Positions 43,070-55,177 of a stretch of 64,000 nt of DNA are shown piece after piece. The notes under the pieces were generated by a model. That model was not told the DNA's origin. It worked only from the letters and a program-made list of their open reading frames with translations, and did no database searches. The stretch is from Bretschneidera sinensis (taxonomy: Eukaryota; Streptophyta; Magnoliopsida; Brassicales; Akaniaceae). The stretch lies in contig CM043702.1 of NCBI GenBank assembly GCA_023935145.1, positions 102,023,088-102,087,087 on the forward strand. Direction: 5' to 3'. A program made the translations under genes and the position numbers. Position 1 is the stretch's first letter. The number at the start of each line of letters is the position of its first letter.

Positions 43070-44344
43070 GGTCTCCTCCGTCTCACTGCTCTCCCAAGGA
43101 GCAGACTCCAAAAGGGCATTCGCTTGCTCAAATAACTTATCCAACTCCAAATCCTCTCCAAACTGAGCAAAGCATGCCTCCAGAATGTCCTCAGACTTTC
43201 CTCTTTTCTTGGGTGCTTGTAATATCTTAGGGTAAGGCACTTTTGGTACAAATGACCTAAGAAGATCCTTAATAGTAGGTGTGGTTATAGATGGCTCAAC
43301 ATCTCTCTTCTCCTTGTTGCCACTTTCTTACCCTTGCTGCATAGTAGGGTTCTCTTCCACTTGATTGTCCACTTGTCTCCCAGATCTCAATGTGACAATC
43401 GATTGCACTTGTTCCTGCCTGTGTGTAGGAGTTGATGAATTTCCAACTGCAAACTGTTCCTTTGGGTTGGGTATGGGTTGACTGGGGAACTTTCCCTTCT
43501 CTCCTTCACCCATGTGACTTGCAATTTGACCCATTTGACTCTCTAGCTTGGCAATCACTTGGGTGTTTACTATTATCGCACTCATTACTTTGCTAATGGA
43601 TTAGTCGATCATCTTCATGAAATCCTTGAGGGTGTCCTCCAATGACTGTGAAACCGACACTGGCGATTGAGTGGGAGCTTGGTAAGCGGGTTATGGTGCT
43701 GGATGGGCTGAGTAACCATAACTTGGAACTAGTGGAGGAAATCCGGGAGGGTATTGATTGTGAGCATGATGAGGGGCTCCTCTCTGATTCATCGGTTGGT
43801 TCTGCTTCCATGAAAAATTAAGGTGGTTCCGCCACCCTGGATTGTAAGTCTCGGAGTAAGATCCATTTGATTGCTTCTGATAGTCATTGAAAGCGTTCAC
43901 TTGTTCCATGGGATACTGGGAAATATCCGGCATAGATGGACAATTCTGTGCTAAATGCATAGGACTAGCACAGATGGAACAACTATCAATATTGAATGTA
44001 TTGGCTGCATTGATGGACTGGCCAATCATCTTCATGAAATCCTTTAGGGTGTCCTCCAATGACTGTGGCTTTAGATCAAAATGGGTAGCATTGGTTGGTG
44101 GCAACACTATACAAGACGGGGTGTTAGTCGCAACGGGTGCAAACAAATCTGTAAGGCATGTAGTGAAGTCCACATTCCAAGCTCTAGGTTGCTCTACATT
44201 CTCCGGTTGATTTGCATTCCTTAAATTGTCCCCCATCTCAATTGTCTCTCTCTCAACAAGTGCTCTCTTATTTCTCTTAAGAGTTCTTTCTAAGTCGAGA
44301 TCTAAAGGTATCAACTCTAAGTTCAGGGATCTCCGACCAAGCAT
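43070..44344 (-). pseudogene. C gag with in-frame deletions
   Basis: Minus strand, ATG 44342-44344 (MLGRRSLNLELIPLD), as in B. After ATHFDLKP the capsid core found in B (about 150 residues) is missing; instead a copy of SLEDTLKDFMKMI appears and the frame continues to an intact zinc knuckle (C-SIC-ASPMH-LAQNC, about 43935-43985). A second SLEDTLKDFMKM sits at its normal place near 43610-43650. Further on, KKRGKSED joins directly to ILEACFAQFGEDLELDKL, removing the protease (about 240 residues in B), again in frame. Stops are at about 43692, 43601 and 43328. The product would be a short RNA-binding Gag without capsid or protease. Confidence 0.85.
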
Positions 44345-44634
44345 ACACCACACAAAAAGCAATAAAATAAACTAACTAGCAAAAACAAAAGAATAAAATA
44401 AAATATAAATAACAAATAACAATAAAACAAAACAAAATAAAATAAAATAAATGCAAAAACAAAAAACACAATACTCACAAAATGGGCCAACAAAAATTGG
44501 CAAATTTTTTTATATATTAATTTTTTTATTCTTTATGGGCAAATGCAAATAGAAACAAATAAACTAGAATAAATTTTTAAAAAGAAAAATAAAATTAATT
44601 CAAACAAAAATTTAATTTTCACCAACAAAACAAT
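44345..44634 (-). other. C leader
   Basis: An A/T-rich untranslated leader between primer site and gag with runs of AAAATAAAATAAA on the plus strand. No gene is seen. Confidence 0.6.
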
Positions 44635-44652
44635 TCCCCGGTAACTGCACCA
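44635..44652 (-). other. C primer-binding site (tRNA-Asp type)
   Basis: On the minus strand TGGTGCAGTTACCGGGGA matches the tRNA-Asp complement at 15 of 18 positions, six bases inside the LTR edge at 44659. Confidence 0.85.
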
Positions 44653-44658
44653 AAAACT

Positions 44659-46255
44659 TGTTGTAAGTTTTAAATTACTCGCAAGCGCACGAGTCATTTG
44701 CAATATAGTGTGTGCAAGTGCGAGGTCGAATCCACAGGGAATTGCGTCGTGAAAATATATTTTTATCAAAACTAAACCTATTTTAACCTAGTTCCGAATT
44801 CTGAATTGTATTGTGGAAAGAATATAAACTAAACTAAATTGATTTAAAACAAATGATAAAAATACTAAGGTTTCTGAATCCATCCCACCAAATTAAAGCA
44901 TATATTTTCTTGATTTTTTTCCTACACCTGACAAGCAATTCCATCCTATGCATGTTCCATATAAAAGTAATTTCTCAAATAATTCAATAAACCCATCGAT
45001 ATACAAATCACAACAAATACCCTAATTAAACTAAATAATCCAATGTATCCGTTTACTTTAGAATCACAATGGATATCCAATTAACTTTGGATGATTCGCT
45101 GTATCCATCAAATGAAACACATGGAATATCCAACTTGAACAATTTTTAAACGAAACAATCAATCATAAGAATTTACTCAAACAATTGAATTGAAATAGAA
45201 CATCACTACAAAAATGTTGGAATAACATATATGAAAATATAATGCTAATCAATGGCGAGGCTTCATCTTCAACCTTAGATGAAGGTTTTAGCCTCTCATG
45301 ATTATGAAAATAAATTTCACAATTAAAGTAATAAACGTTAAACTTTAAAACTAAAAAGAAATAAATTAAAACTAACAATATATGGATAGAGAAATTCCAC
45401 TCGCAGCTGCTGTGTGGCGCTTTCTCCCTTAGTAGCAAAGCCTTCCAGGTTGCACACCGATTACTCCTAAAGATGAAGTGAAATGGAGCTTTTATAGGGA
45501 AACTCCATGAGTGCAATGTGTTTCCAACTGATGTGGGATGTGGGATTTAATCCTTCACATGCCCTTCAAAAATTCTGCCCACGCTGAAATCATGCACAGC
45601 CCGACCTTTGTCTACTAAAACTGCCATAACTTTTTCTAGAAAAATCATATTTACGAGCCGTAAAATTCTCTAGAAAATAGACATCCAAAACTTTCAACAT
45701 ATATGGCTCATCTCCTGTTTCTTCCTGAATCATTACAATTTAATCCGCAAAAGTCACTTCTGCCACACTGAAAGCACGCACAACTTGACCTTTGTCTACT
45801 AAAACTGTCATAACTTTATCTAGAAAAATCATATTTAAGAGCCATAAAATTCTCCAAAAAATAGACATCTGGATCTTTCCAAGCATATATGGCTCATCTC
45901 TTAGTCTTCCTGAATCAATACAGTTTAATCCACAAAAATGACTGATCTGTACGGGCAATTCTGGCAATTTAGTAAAACTCCTTTCCAAGTGCTTGTAAAC
46001 CTGTAAAGCAACGAAAAACCAACTCAAAGTAACAAATTCCTAAGCTAAACATATAAATAAATACTTGAGCGCTGTTGTGCTCAATCGCAGATCTCATGTG
46101 GTCAATTGCAACAGTAGATTCCAGTTTTTACATTTTTTTCACATTAAATCCCCAATTTCCTTTGCAATCCTATAAAACATTAAAAATCATATAACTAACA
46201 CAAAATATCAGATTATGACACAACTAAAGAATTAACAAATGTAAATTAAGGGGTT
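44659..46255 (-). repeat. C 5' LTR, main part
   Basis: Partner of 21896-23554. It is interrupted by G after 46255, and the last 27 bases of the LTR are at 57550-57576. It holds the ~185-bp tandem block (two copies) and a decayed palindrome pair near 46070-46115. Confidence 0.9.
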
Positions 46256-47253
46256 TATTAGAAATCACCTTGACAAGATGCCCAGGTGGTGATCTTCCAA
46301 ACACCCAAGTCTAGAATGATTTGTAGAAAGAAATACAGCAATTGAAAGCAAGAAAGAAAAGAAGACAAGCAATTTGTTATTGAGGTTTGGTAATAGCCTA
46401 CGTCCCCATGAGTTCCTCTGAACTCTCTGCACTAAATCAATGGTTCTTTACAATTATAGCAACCCTCATCAAGAAGTTCAAGTTCTTGAAGAAACCAAGA
46501 AGAGAAGAAAGGAAGAAGATAAGAACTAAAAATGCTCTCTATCTAATCTAGACTCCTCTCTCTTTACATCCAGCCTCACTACAATGAGTCCCTCCAGTGT
46601 TTGTGCCTTTGCACTCTAACACAATTCTCTCTTGTGTGTCACTCTTTACAATTGATCTCAAATTATATCACAATGTTGTGTTATTATTATTTTGAGAATG
46701 AAGCTAGGTGACCCCTTATATAGTGCACCAACTTCTTGTCCAATCTTGAGAGTCAATCTCCACCCTTAAATCTTGATGATCACTTAACTGTGGCCCTCCA
46801 TCAATCCTAAGTGGTGTTTTGCATTTTAACCTTGCATTCACGCACCTAAGAGGAGGTTTAAACAAGCTGTCCATGTGTGCATCAGTTTTCCTAGCGCCTA
46901 GGCGCTGAAAAGGGGGCGGTGAGGCGCTAGGCAAAGCTCCTTTGCACCACATTCTGGGCGGTGCGGTGCTGATGGAGGGTCGGTGCGGCGCTTCCCTTCT
47001 CCAAGCTGCTTCCTTGCTGGGCGGTGAGGTGCTAGTGAAGGGGAGGTGAGGAGCACATTGATGCTGCCCATTCACACAGCAGTGTGCACTACGTTGCCTT
47101 GTTGATTAGGGGTGTGCACACACACCCAAATAGATGCACACACATGTGTGCACTCCTTTAACATGCTGTATTTTAATCTTTCAACCTTGATTTAGACTTT
47201 AACCATCTCTGAACAATATTTAGACATGTTTAAACCTTAGAAAAATACCAATA
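46256..47253 (-). repeat. G 3' LTR
   Basis: A 998-bp partner of 56579-57549. Its minus-strand ends are TA-mutated (start TATTGG at 47253, end TCTAATA at 46256). AGCGCCTAGGCGCT lies at 46893-46906. On the minus strand a purine tract (ACAAAGGTAGAGAT) precedes its start. Confidence 0.9.
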
Positions 47254-47389
47254 ATCTCTACCTTTGTCTAAGTGTTTAAACCTGAACCATTGGGCAGAAA
47301 GCTTCAGGATCCAAACTCATCTTGAGTCATCAATTAACCAAATCCAATCCTAAGTAGTCCAAGGCAATGATTGAACTTACTTAGAGGTA

Positions 47390-48841
47390 GAAATTTAGTA
47401 CCTAAATCACAAGATTTTCTTTCATGGCTACCTTGTCCACATGAATGCATCCTTTCGTAACATTTTCTCGAATGAAATGATACCGAACATCCATGTGCTT
47501 TGTCCTCTCATGGAACACCGGATTCTTACACAAGTGCAATGCACTTTGACTATCCAAAAACACCACAACCTGTTCCTCCAGTACCTTCAACTCTTCCAGC
47601 AACCCTTTGCACCACATAGCCTCCTTAATGGCCTCCGTAGCCGCTATGTACTCAGCTTCAGTTGTTGAGAGTGCTACCACTAGCTGCAACTGAGCCTTCC
47701 AACTTACACAACATTCGTTTAAGTTGAAAAAGTAGGAGATAATCGATCTCCTTTTATCCCAGTCTACTCCATAGTCCGAGTCCGCAAAACCTTCAAGGCA
47801 GATGGACTTACCCCTCTTCTCATAAACTAGCCCTACTTCTGGGCTTCCCTTCAAGTACCTCAGCAACCACTTCATCCCAAGCCAATGCTCCTTTCCGAGA
47901 TTACTCATAAACCTGCTGAGAACACTCATTGCATGAGCAATGTTAGGTCTAGTGCTTACCATAGGGAACATAACAGAACCAACAGCACTAGAATAAGGGA
48001 CTTTTTCCATTTCCTTCTTCTCTGCCTCCGATCTCGAACATTGATCGCTGGAGAACTTAAAATGACCAGCTAGGGGAACCTTCACTGGTTTGCTATCTTC
48101 CATAGAGAATTTAGATACCATCTTCTCTATGTAGGAAGTTTGAGAGATCTTCAATCTGTTTCTCTCCCTTTCCCGGATGATACACATCCCAAGGATCTTC
48201 TGTGCATGGCCAAGATCCTTCATCTCAAACTCCTCACTGAGTTGAGCCTTCAATGTCCTTATCCTCTCCATGCTGCTCCCAACCAGCAACATGTCATCAA
48301 CATAGATGAGGATGATCACCACTTCCTCAACCTTCTACCCCTTATAATACAAGCACGAATCATAGTAGCTCCTCATGAAACCCAAGCTGATTACAAAGGA
48401 ATCAAACCTCTTATTCCATTTCCGAGGTGATTGCTTCAAGCCATAGAGAGATTTCTTCAATTTGCACACCAACTCTCCCTACTTTCCTTCCTCATAGCTT
48501 TTGGGTTGCCTCATGAAAATGGTCTTATCAAGCTCTCCATGTAAGAACGCTGTATTCACATCCATTTGCTCGATTTCCCAATCAAATTGGACCACCAATG
48601 CTAACACTATCCGTATCGTCTTGTACTTCACAACCGGTGAGAAGATTTCGGTGAAATCTATACCTTCTTTTTTTGTGAACCCCTTCGCCACCAGTGTAGC
48701 TTTATACCGGACTTCATCCCCTAGAGTATTCCCTTCTTTGATCTTGTAGAGCCATCTACAATCCAAAACTCTCTGTTTTTCAGGTTTGGGCACCAACTCC
48801 CAAGAGTTATTCTTCATCAAAGAATCCATTTCTTCCTCCAT
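47390..48841 (-). pseudogene. G reverse transcriptase and RNase H
   Basis: Minus strand, one frame with stops only near 48478 and 48337. RT starts around 48841 with SWELVPKPEKQRVLDCRWLYKIK. It continues with ARLVAKGF-type TLVAKGFTKKEGIDF, MDVNTAFLHGELD, GLKQSPRKW and the catalytic YVDD box at 48293-48304 (LIYVDDMLLVGSS). The thumb follows. RNase H has GFADSDYGVDWDKRRS, ALSTTEAEYIAATEAIKEAMW and DSQSALHLCKNPVFHERTKHMDVRYHFIRE. The last two carry the usual Copia RNase H acidic and His residues. The frame closes near 47400, about 150 bp before the 3' LTR. It is much more complete than D. Confidence 0.92.
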
Positions 48842-50167
48842 AGCAAGCTACCACTTTGATGAATCCTTACACTCCATGGCATTCATGTAAATTTCTAGTT
48901 CAACCTCTCCTTCTATCCAAAGAGCTGCTACATTAGCATCTGCAAACCCATATCTCAAAGGTGGTATAACCAGCCTCCTTCCCCGGTCTCTTGTGAGCTG
49001 GTAGTCATTATGACTTGCTGCATCAACCTTTTCTTATTCAGTCTCTTCTTGAGTTTTTTTAGCATGGCCTTCATTCAAGGGCTCTACCTGGTCCGAACCC
49101 TCTTGCCTTCCTTGCTCTACCTGCACCGAACTCTCCTTGATGCGATGCTCCACAACTTCCAAACTGGTTTGCTCACTAGCCCCTACAGGGTTAGTTTTCT
49201 CCAAGTAGGGAAATAACAATTCATTAAAAATAACATCCCTACTTATAATGGGTTTCATGCCTTTCTTTTCTAAGGACCATAACCTATATCCCTTAACCTA
49301 ATGACCATATCCTAGAAATACACATTTTCTAGATCTTGGGCTAAGTTTATCCTCCTTTCGATGTGCATATGCAGCACACCCAAGAGTCCTAATGTTGCTT
49401 AATTTAGATGGTTTCCCACTCCAGATCTCTATGGGAGTCTTGAGCTCTAAAGCTCTAGAGGGTGATATATTTACCAAGTATGCAGCTATAGCCACAGCTT
49501 CTCCCCAAAAATATTTTGGTAAACCGGATCCTATTAACATGCACCTAACCTTTTCCATAAGGGTTCTATTCATCCTCTCAGCAACTTCATTTTGCTGAGG
49601 TGTTTTTACAACCGTTCTATGTCTTAAAATGTCATTTAATTCACAGAATTTATCAAAATCCTTATCGCAAAATTCTAATCCATTATCTTTTCGTAAAGCT
49701 CTAACTACCTTACCCGTTTAAGTTTCCAGCAACTTCTTCCTCACAACAAATTTATTTAAGGCACCCAATTTATTTCTAAGTAAATAAATCCACACTCTTC
49801 TTGAATAATCATTAATTAAAGACAGAAAATAAAAGTTACCTCCCTGTGTTGGTGTTCTTGTTGGTCCCCAAAGGTCTGAATGAATGTAGTCAAGAATCCC
49901 CTTAGACTTGTGCACTCCGGTGTTGAAGCTAACTCGGTGTTGCTTTCCAAGAATGTAACTCTTACAGAAATCCAGTTTCTCTACTTTGTCTCCTCCAAGT
50001 AGACCATCCTTGCTAAGAACTTGTAGGCCCTTTCCGCTCATGTGTCCCAAGCGAGTGTGCCAAAGGGTTGCCTTATCCATCTTAGCCATAAAGCTTATTG
50101 CTTGATCATTGATTTCTGTCTCTCCGATCATCTCATAGAGTCCATCGTTTCTTGCTGCCTTGATCAC
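48842..50167 (-). pseudogene. G integrase and RT linker
   Basis: Minus strand, same frame as RT. From 50167 it has LWHTRLGHMSGKGLQVLS (zinc module), SDLWGP, LINDYSRRVW (Asn where A and D have Asp in LIDD), a stop near 49714, the RKDNGLEF Asp region near 49680, and TPQQNEVAERMNRTLM with the Glu near 49585. The C-terminal FGCAAY-like and KCVFLGYGH segments end near 49300. The linker (49034-49258) is acidic and rich in Glu/Gln. The first codons of the domain are cut by H at 50167/55178. If the Asn replaces the first catalytic Asp, the enzyme would be inactive even without the stop. Confidence 0.88.
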
Positions 50168-51485
50168 TGTTGTTTGTTTATCTACCTAAATAAATAAGCA
50201 AATAATTGGACTTGTTTTACTTGCAAGTGCACAAGGTCAACTTAGTAGTATAGTGTGCGAATGCAAGATCATCTTCACAAGGATTGGTAAATTTTGATTT
50301 AGAATTAGTTTAGCAAAAATAAAATAAAAATAAGAGAAATAAATATTGAGTTTGAAATAATAAAGATAAAGGCGTAGGGACTTGATATCCACCACTAATC
50401 ATGCTACCACAACAAAACAGTATGCCAATGCTTTACTCATTTCATGAATACCTAATGTTTGTCAACCTAAGGGCATGGTATCTACTCCTTAAGCTATTAA
50501 TCTCCCTAAGCAACGAGTTAGGCATGGTATTTACTCTAACTCTTTTCTCTCTCAAGGGATTCAGCATGGTGTATACTGAGTTGTTCCTTAAGAGAGCATA
50601 GGATATGTGGAAATCGATAACAAAACTGAACCTAGGGCATGATATCTACTCCTGGTTTCCCATGTTGATTAACCCAAGAATCCGGCGTGGATATCTTTTG
50701 TTACTAATGTTAAACCCAGGACTCGGTCATCCAAATTGATTCAACTAACTAATCCATACTACATGCATACGTTGATCAGACACACACATATGAGAAATTT
50801 AAATAAAAACAGGTATTAATCAAGTTAAGTGACACAATGTAAATATTGCAAAGGTGCCAATACTGAATTTATTTAGTAAACATAATTAGGGCTTCAACCA
50901 AGCCCTTACTAAAAGTTTAAGTACACATAATAAAAATAAAGGAAAGACGAAACCCGAGAGAAGAGTCATCAATTCTCCTCCACAGTTTCCTTCTCCGATC
51001 TCCCCGAACAAAACTAAACTAAAAGGAAGATAAGCTCCTAAAAAGGGAGATCCCTTTTCTGTGTTTTACAGGCCTATTTATAAGGTTTAAGTAACCCTGA
51101 AAACCCTAGGAGTCTAAAAACAAAACCCTAATTTATTTCCAAAACAGGTTCTGCCGTTTTACTGTTTACTGCCGTACGTGTGCGCTCGATCACAATCCTT
51201 GCGCTCAGTCGCACTGGTGCGCGTGAGCTTTCTTTGTGTGGGCACGAGCGCAGGTGCTGTGCGCTTGATTGCAGGTATCCTGCGCTCGATTGCACCTACC
51301 AGATGACAACTTTTTCCAGCTTTTCTCTTTAAGCCCAAGAAGCTTCCAAATTGCTTTCTTTTCTCCAAAAACCTATAAAAACATGTAAAACACAAAAAGG
51401 AAGTAAAATAGAATAAAATACGCAAACTAAGAGCTTAACAAATGTAAATTAAGGGGCTTAAATATGAATATTTAAGCTCCTATCA
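50168..51485 (-). repeat. H 3' LTR
   Basis: 1318 bp, minus strand, starting TGATAGGAGCTTAAATATTC at 51485. The palindrome block at 51178-51296 includes GCGCTCGATTGCA and GCGCTTGATTGCA forms. A minus-strand TATA-like TTATAAATAGG is at about 51069-51080. Confidence 0.92.
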
Positions 51486-52600
51486 CACCCCCAAACATAC
51501 ATATTGCTAGTCCCTTAGCAATACGAAACTAAAAACTAAATGAAAAACAAAGATGCAAAGATAAATCCATTATTCATTGTATTCGAAAATTTAGGTCACA
51601 CACAAAACCATGATATTAATTCATGAGCAAGCTTAAAATACAAACTCATCTTCACAATGAATAAGAGTTTTAAAATTTAATCACTTATATGAGGCTCGTT
51701 AAGGCATCACAAGTCTGACTTAGTGTGTGGTGAACTAGCACATAAAAGATGAAGCTTCCAAATAACTTCAATGTGTAGTGTTTCAGTGTCTCAACATTCA
51801 TCGAATTTCCTATCAGAATAACAATAATGGCATAGTTTTATTTCTTTATTATGAGATTTTTGCCACGTTGAGTTCCCTTAAGCTTTCTAATTGATCCATG
51901 TAGCGAGTGTTTAGCCAATGACTCCCAAACCAATGGTTTTAGGGCATTAGGTGTAAAGACACCCCTAAGGACTTACTAACTCGAGTCAAAAGGGCTACAA
52001 AACTAACTGGTCTTTAATGCTGCCAAGCAAAATTCTCACCTTTTGACGTGAACACTCACTGCTTACTGAAGCAAGAGGTCCAGTTACTCAGTGAAAACTT
52101 TATTTAATGATCATCATGAGCAAAATTCTCACCTTTTTGACGTGAACACTCACTGCTTACTGAGGCAAGAGGTCTAGTTACTCAGTGGAAAGTTTATTTA
52201 ATGATCTTTATGAGCATTTTTTTCTCTTTTTGTGCAATAAAAAATTTTCTACTTTTCTATGCCAAAGTGTTCATCTAACAAGTCATTCGGTTACAGTTAA
52301 GCCATGGAAACATACATATAGAAATTATATGTCATACCCCACGCAATTATGTGTTAATGTGCTCGTGCCAGATTAGATCAAACTTATGATTTCTTAAATT
52401 CCTTAAAAGTGAGTAACTAAACTTTTTAAAACTTTATTATCAGCTAATGTGTTTAGGATTTTAAGCTCACTGATGAAATCATATCACAGTATTCGTTTAG
52501 ATTAAAAAACAAATTCAACATAATATGAATATGCATTTATCTTTTCAAAAAAAAACTGGGACAAGTGTGTGAATGTGTCTCCCATACCCCCAAACTTAAA
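51486..52600 (-). other. H polypurine tract and 3' UTR
   Basis: On the minus strand GTATGTTTGGGGGTG abuts the LTR start. About 1.1 kb of UTR follows, with a ~105-bp tandem duplication (about 52035-52210, GTGAACACTCACTGCTTACT) and a second AAGTTTGGGGGTATG motif at 52583-52597, next to the end of the coding remnant. Confidence 0.8.
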
Positions 52601-53520
52601 TTACACATTGTCCCCAAAACTAAGATTGGCAGCAACTAGCATAGGTAGTGTCTTATTCTCTCCCATATAAGCATAAGTCAAATACTTTGGCAATTGTTTC
52701 AACTCCAAATTTGGTGCCTGGACAATAAAAGGGAAAAAAGTAGTATTAGTAGGTACATGAGGTTCAAATGGATCGGTGTACTTACTTAGATGCTTTGGAG
52801 AAGCCTCTAGAAGGTGCACAGTTTCAATGATGTCATCAGTAACATCCTCAGATTTTGGCTCAACATCTGATCCTTTGAAACAATGGGTGAGGGTGGTCTC
52901 CAATGGATCAATGTGATGTACGTGAAAAACTTGCTCAACAACACCTTGCTATCATTCACTCAGCTCCTTAGCCAATTGCCCCACTTGTACTTCCAATATT
53001 TGAATGGCTTGTTCATGCCTTACAGTGGTTTCTCTTATCTCAGTTCGAAATTGCCTTTCCTCTGCCATAAACTGTTCTTGTGAGGTCATCAATTGTTGTT
53101 GCTGAGTTGCCAACTGCATCACAAGACTCTTTAGGTCGCTTTTCTTTGATTCGGGAACTGAGTGGGCTGCTTGTTGGGAGTTCCTTTGTTGCCCTTGAAA
53201 GTTCAAGGCATTTTGATCGTTGCTCCATGAGAAGTTGAGGTGAGTCTGCCATCTAGGATTATAGGTATTTGCATATATATTGTAGTTGTTCGGTCCCACA
53301 TTATTTGCTTGCTCTTGATCTGCAGATGAATACAAAGGGCAAGTGTCAGTAGTGTGATCAAAACGAGAACATTTAGCACATACCTAGAGTTGTTTGGCTC
53401 GTGGACTAGGTGAGATGTTTTGAGCAGTCATGGCTTTTGTAAGCATATCTTGCTTCCTCTCCATAGCAGCTAGATAAGCATAACTAGCTTCCGCCATTAG
53501 TGCTTCTCCTTTGAATGAAT
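52601..53520 (-). pseudogene. H gag C-terminus fused to the RT connector
   Basis: Minus strand, essentially one frame. From the right it has ERKQDMLTKAMTAQN-like sequence, a zinc knuckle with intact CX2CX4HX4C (CAKCSRFDHTTDTC, about 53340-53385), NTYNPRWQTHLNFSW (matching B's YNPGWWNHPNFSW), a Gln-rich coiled-coil-like stretch and VQVGQLAKELSE. A stop lies near 52950. The frame goes on through DPLETTLTHCFKGSDVEPK and SEDVTDDIIE to LELKQLPKYLTYAYMGENKTLPM, the segment that in B and F precedes RT. It ends at 52601. E has a similar stretch at its inner edge, so this fusion looks like a propagated form. Confidence 0.85.
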
Positions 53521-53584
53521 TAGTTGAAAAGCTTCAGTGTAGCAGTTTTAGTACTGCTTCTCGGGTACTCTCTGGAGCTTTTGT

Positions 53585-53665
53585 GCTCGAGTGCACCAAG
53601 AACAGCGCTCGATCGCACTGGAATTGCGCTCGATCGTACCAAGGAGTGCACTCGATCGCAATAAG
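53585..53665. promoter_or_regulatory. Palindrome cluster in H internal region
   Basis: Four near-copies of GCGCTCGATCGCA in 80 bp (GTGCTCGAGTGCA, GCGCTCGATCGCA, GCGCTCGATCGTA, GCACTCGATCGCA), outside the LTRs. It sits between the primer site and the gag remnant. The motif is the same as in the LTRs of H and B. Confidence 0.6.
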
Positions 53666-53831
53666 GACAGAAAACTCCTCCTCTGCACACCAGAACAAAA
53701 ACATAAAACGAAAAGAAGGAATAAATCTGATTTTTGATAACAATAAAAATAAAATGGAACAGAATAAAATAAAATAGGATAAAATAAATAAAAAAACTAA
53801 CGAAAATAATTCCAAAATGAATTTAGCACAA

Positions 53832-53849
53832 TCCCACGCAACGGCGCCA
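53832..53849 (-). other. H primer-binding site
   Basis: Minus strand TGGCGCCGTTGCGTGGGA, 16 of 18 positions like the tRNA-Asp complement. The two adjacent changes (CG to GT) are not simple decay, so a variant primer is possible. Confidence 0.85.
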
Positions 53850-53855
53850 AAAACT

Positions 53856-55177
53856 TGTTTTTCGTTTATCTACTTAAATAAATAAGCGACTAATCGGACT
53901 TGTTTTACTTGCAAGTGCATAAGGTCAACTTAGTAGTATAGTGTGCGAATGCAAGATCATCTCCACAAGGATTGGTAAATTTTGGTTTAGAATTAGTTTC
54001 GCAATAATAAAATAAAAATAAGAGAAATAAATATTGAGTTTGAAATAATAAAGATAAAGGCGTAGGGACTTGATGTCCACCACTAATCATGCTACCACAA
54101 TAAAACAGTATGCCAATGCTTTATTCATGTCATGAATACCTAATGTTTATCAACCTAAGGGCATGGTATCTACTCCTTAAGCTATTGATCTCCCTAAGCA
54201 ACGAGTTAGGCATTGTATTTACTCTAACTCTTTCCTCTCTCAAGGGATTTAGCATGGTGTATACTGAGTTGTTCCTTAAGAGAGCATAGGATCTGTGGAA
54301 ATCGATAACCACACGGAACCTAGGGCATGATATCTACTCCTGGTTTCCCATGTTGATTAACCCAAGAATTTGGCGTGGATATCTTTTGTTACTAATGTTA
54401 AACCCAGGACTCGGTCATCCAAATTGATTCAACTAACTAATCCATGCAACATGCATACGTTGATCAGACACACACATATGAGGAATTTAAATAAAAACAT
54501 GTATTAATCAAGTTAAGCAACACAACATAAATATCGCAAATGCGCCAATACTGAATTTATTTAGTAAACATAATTAGGGCTTCAACCAAGCCCTTACTAA
54601 AAGTTTAAGTACACATAATAAAAATAAAGGAAAGAAGAAACCTGAGAGAAGAGTCGTCAATTCTCCTCCACAGTTTCCTTCTCCGATCTCCCCGAACAAA
54701 AACCAAACTAAATGGAAGATAAGCTCCTAAAATGGGAGATCCCCTTTTCTGTGTTTTGTAGGCCTATTTATAAGGTTTAAGTAACCCTGGAAACCCTAGG
54801 AATCTACAAACAAAACCCTAATTTATTTCCATAACAGGTTCTGTCGTTTTACTGTTTACTGCCGTACGTGTGCACTCGATCACAGTCTCCTTGCGCTCGA
54901 TCGCACTGGTGCGCGTGAGCCTTCTTTGTACGCGCACGAGCGCAGGTGCTGTGCGCTCGATCGCAGGTATCCTGCGCTCAATCGCACCTACCAGATGACA
55001 ACTTTTTCCAGCTTTTCTCTTTAAGCCCAAGAAGCTTCCAAATTGCTTTCTTTTCTCAAAAAACCTATAAAAACATGTAAAACATAGAAAGGAAGTAAAA
55101 TAGAATAAAATAAACAAACTAAGAGCTTAACAGATGTAAATTAAGGGGCTTAAATATGAATATTTAAGCTCTTATCA
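53856..55177 (-). repeat. H 5' LTR
   Basis: A 1322-bp partner of 50168-51485. The palindrome block at 54873-54990 keeps more CpG than the 3' copy: GCGCTCGATCGCA occurs near 54894-54906 and 54954-54966. A minus-strand TATA-like box is near 54768-54779. Confidence 0.92.

Larger units (their letters stand above)
50168..55177 (-). mobile_element. Element H: minimal non-autonomous Athila-type element
   Basis: A 5.0-kb minus-strand element inside G with a perfect duplication atcac (50163-50167 and 55178-55182). The order is 5' LTR 53856-55177, primer site, palindrome cluster, a C-terminal gag piece with zinc knuckle, the connector that normally precedes RT, a 3' UTR with an extra purine-tract motif, the purine tract and 3' LTR 50168-51485. 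Capsid, protease, RT, RNase H and integrase are absent. The two LTRs look very similar by eye, so it may be one of the younger insertions. It must have used enzymes of a relative. Confidence 0.93.

Noticed and set aside
45163..45516. 117-codon minus-strand open frame in C's 5' LTR
   Set aside because: It is not kept open in the paired LTR at 21896-23554 and has no domain.
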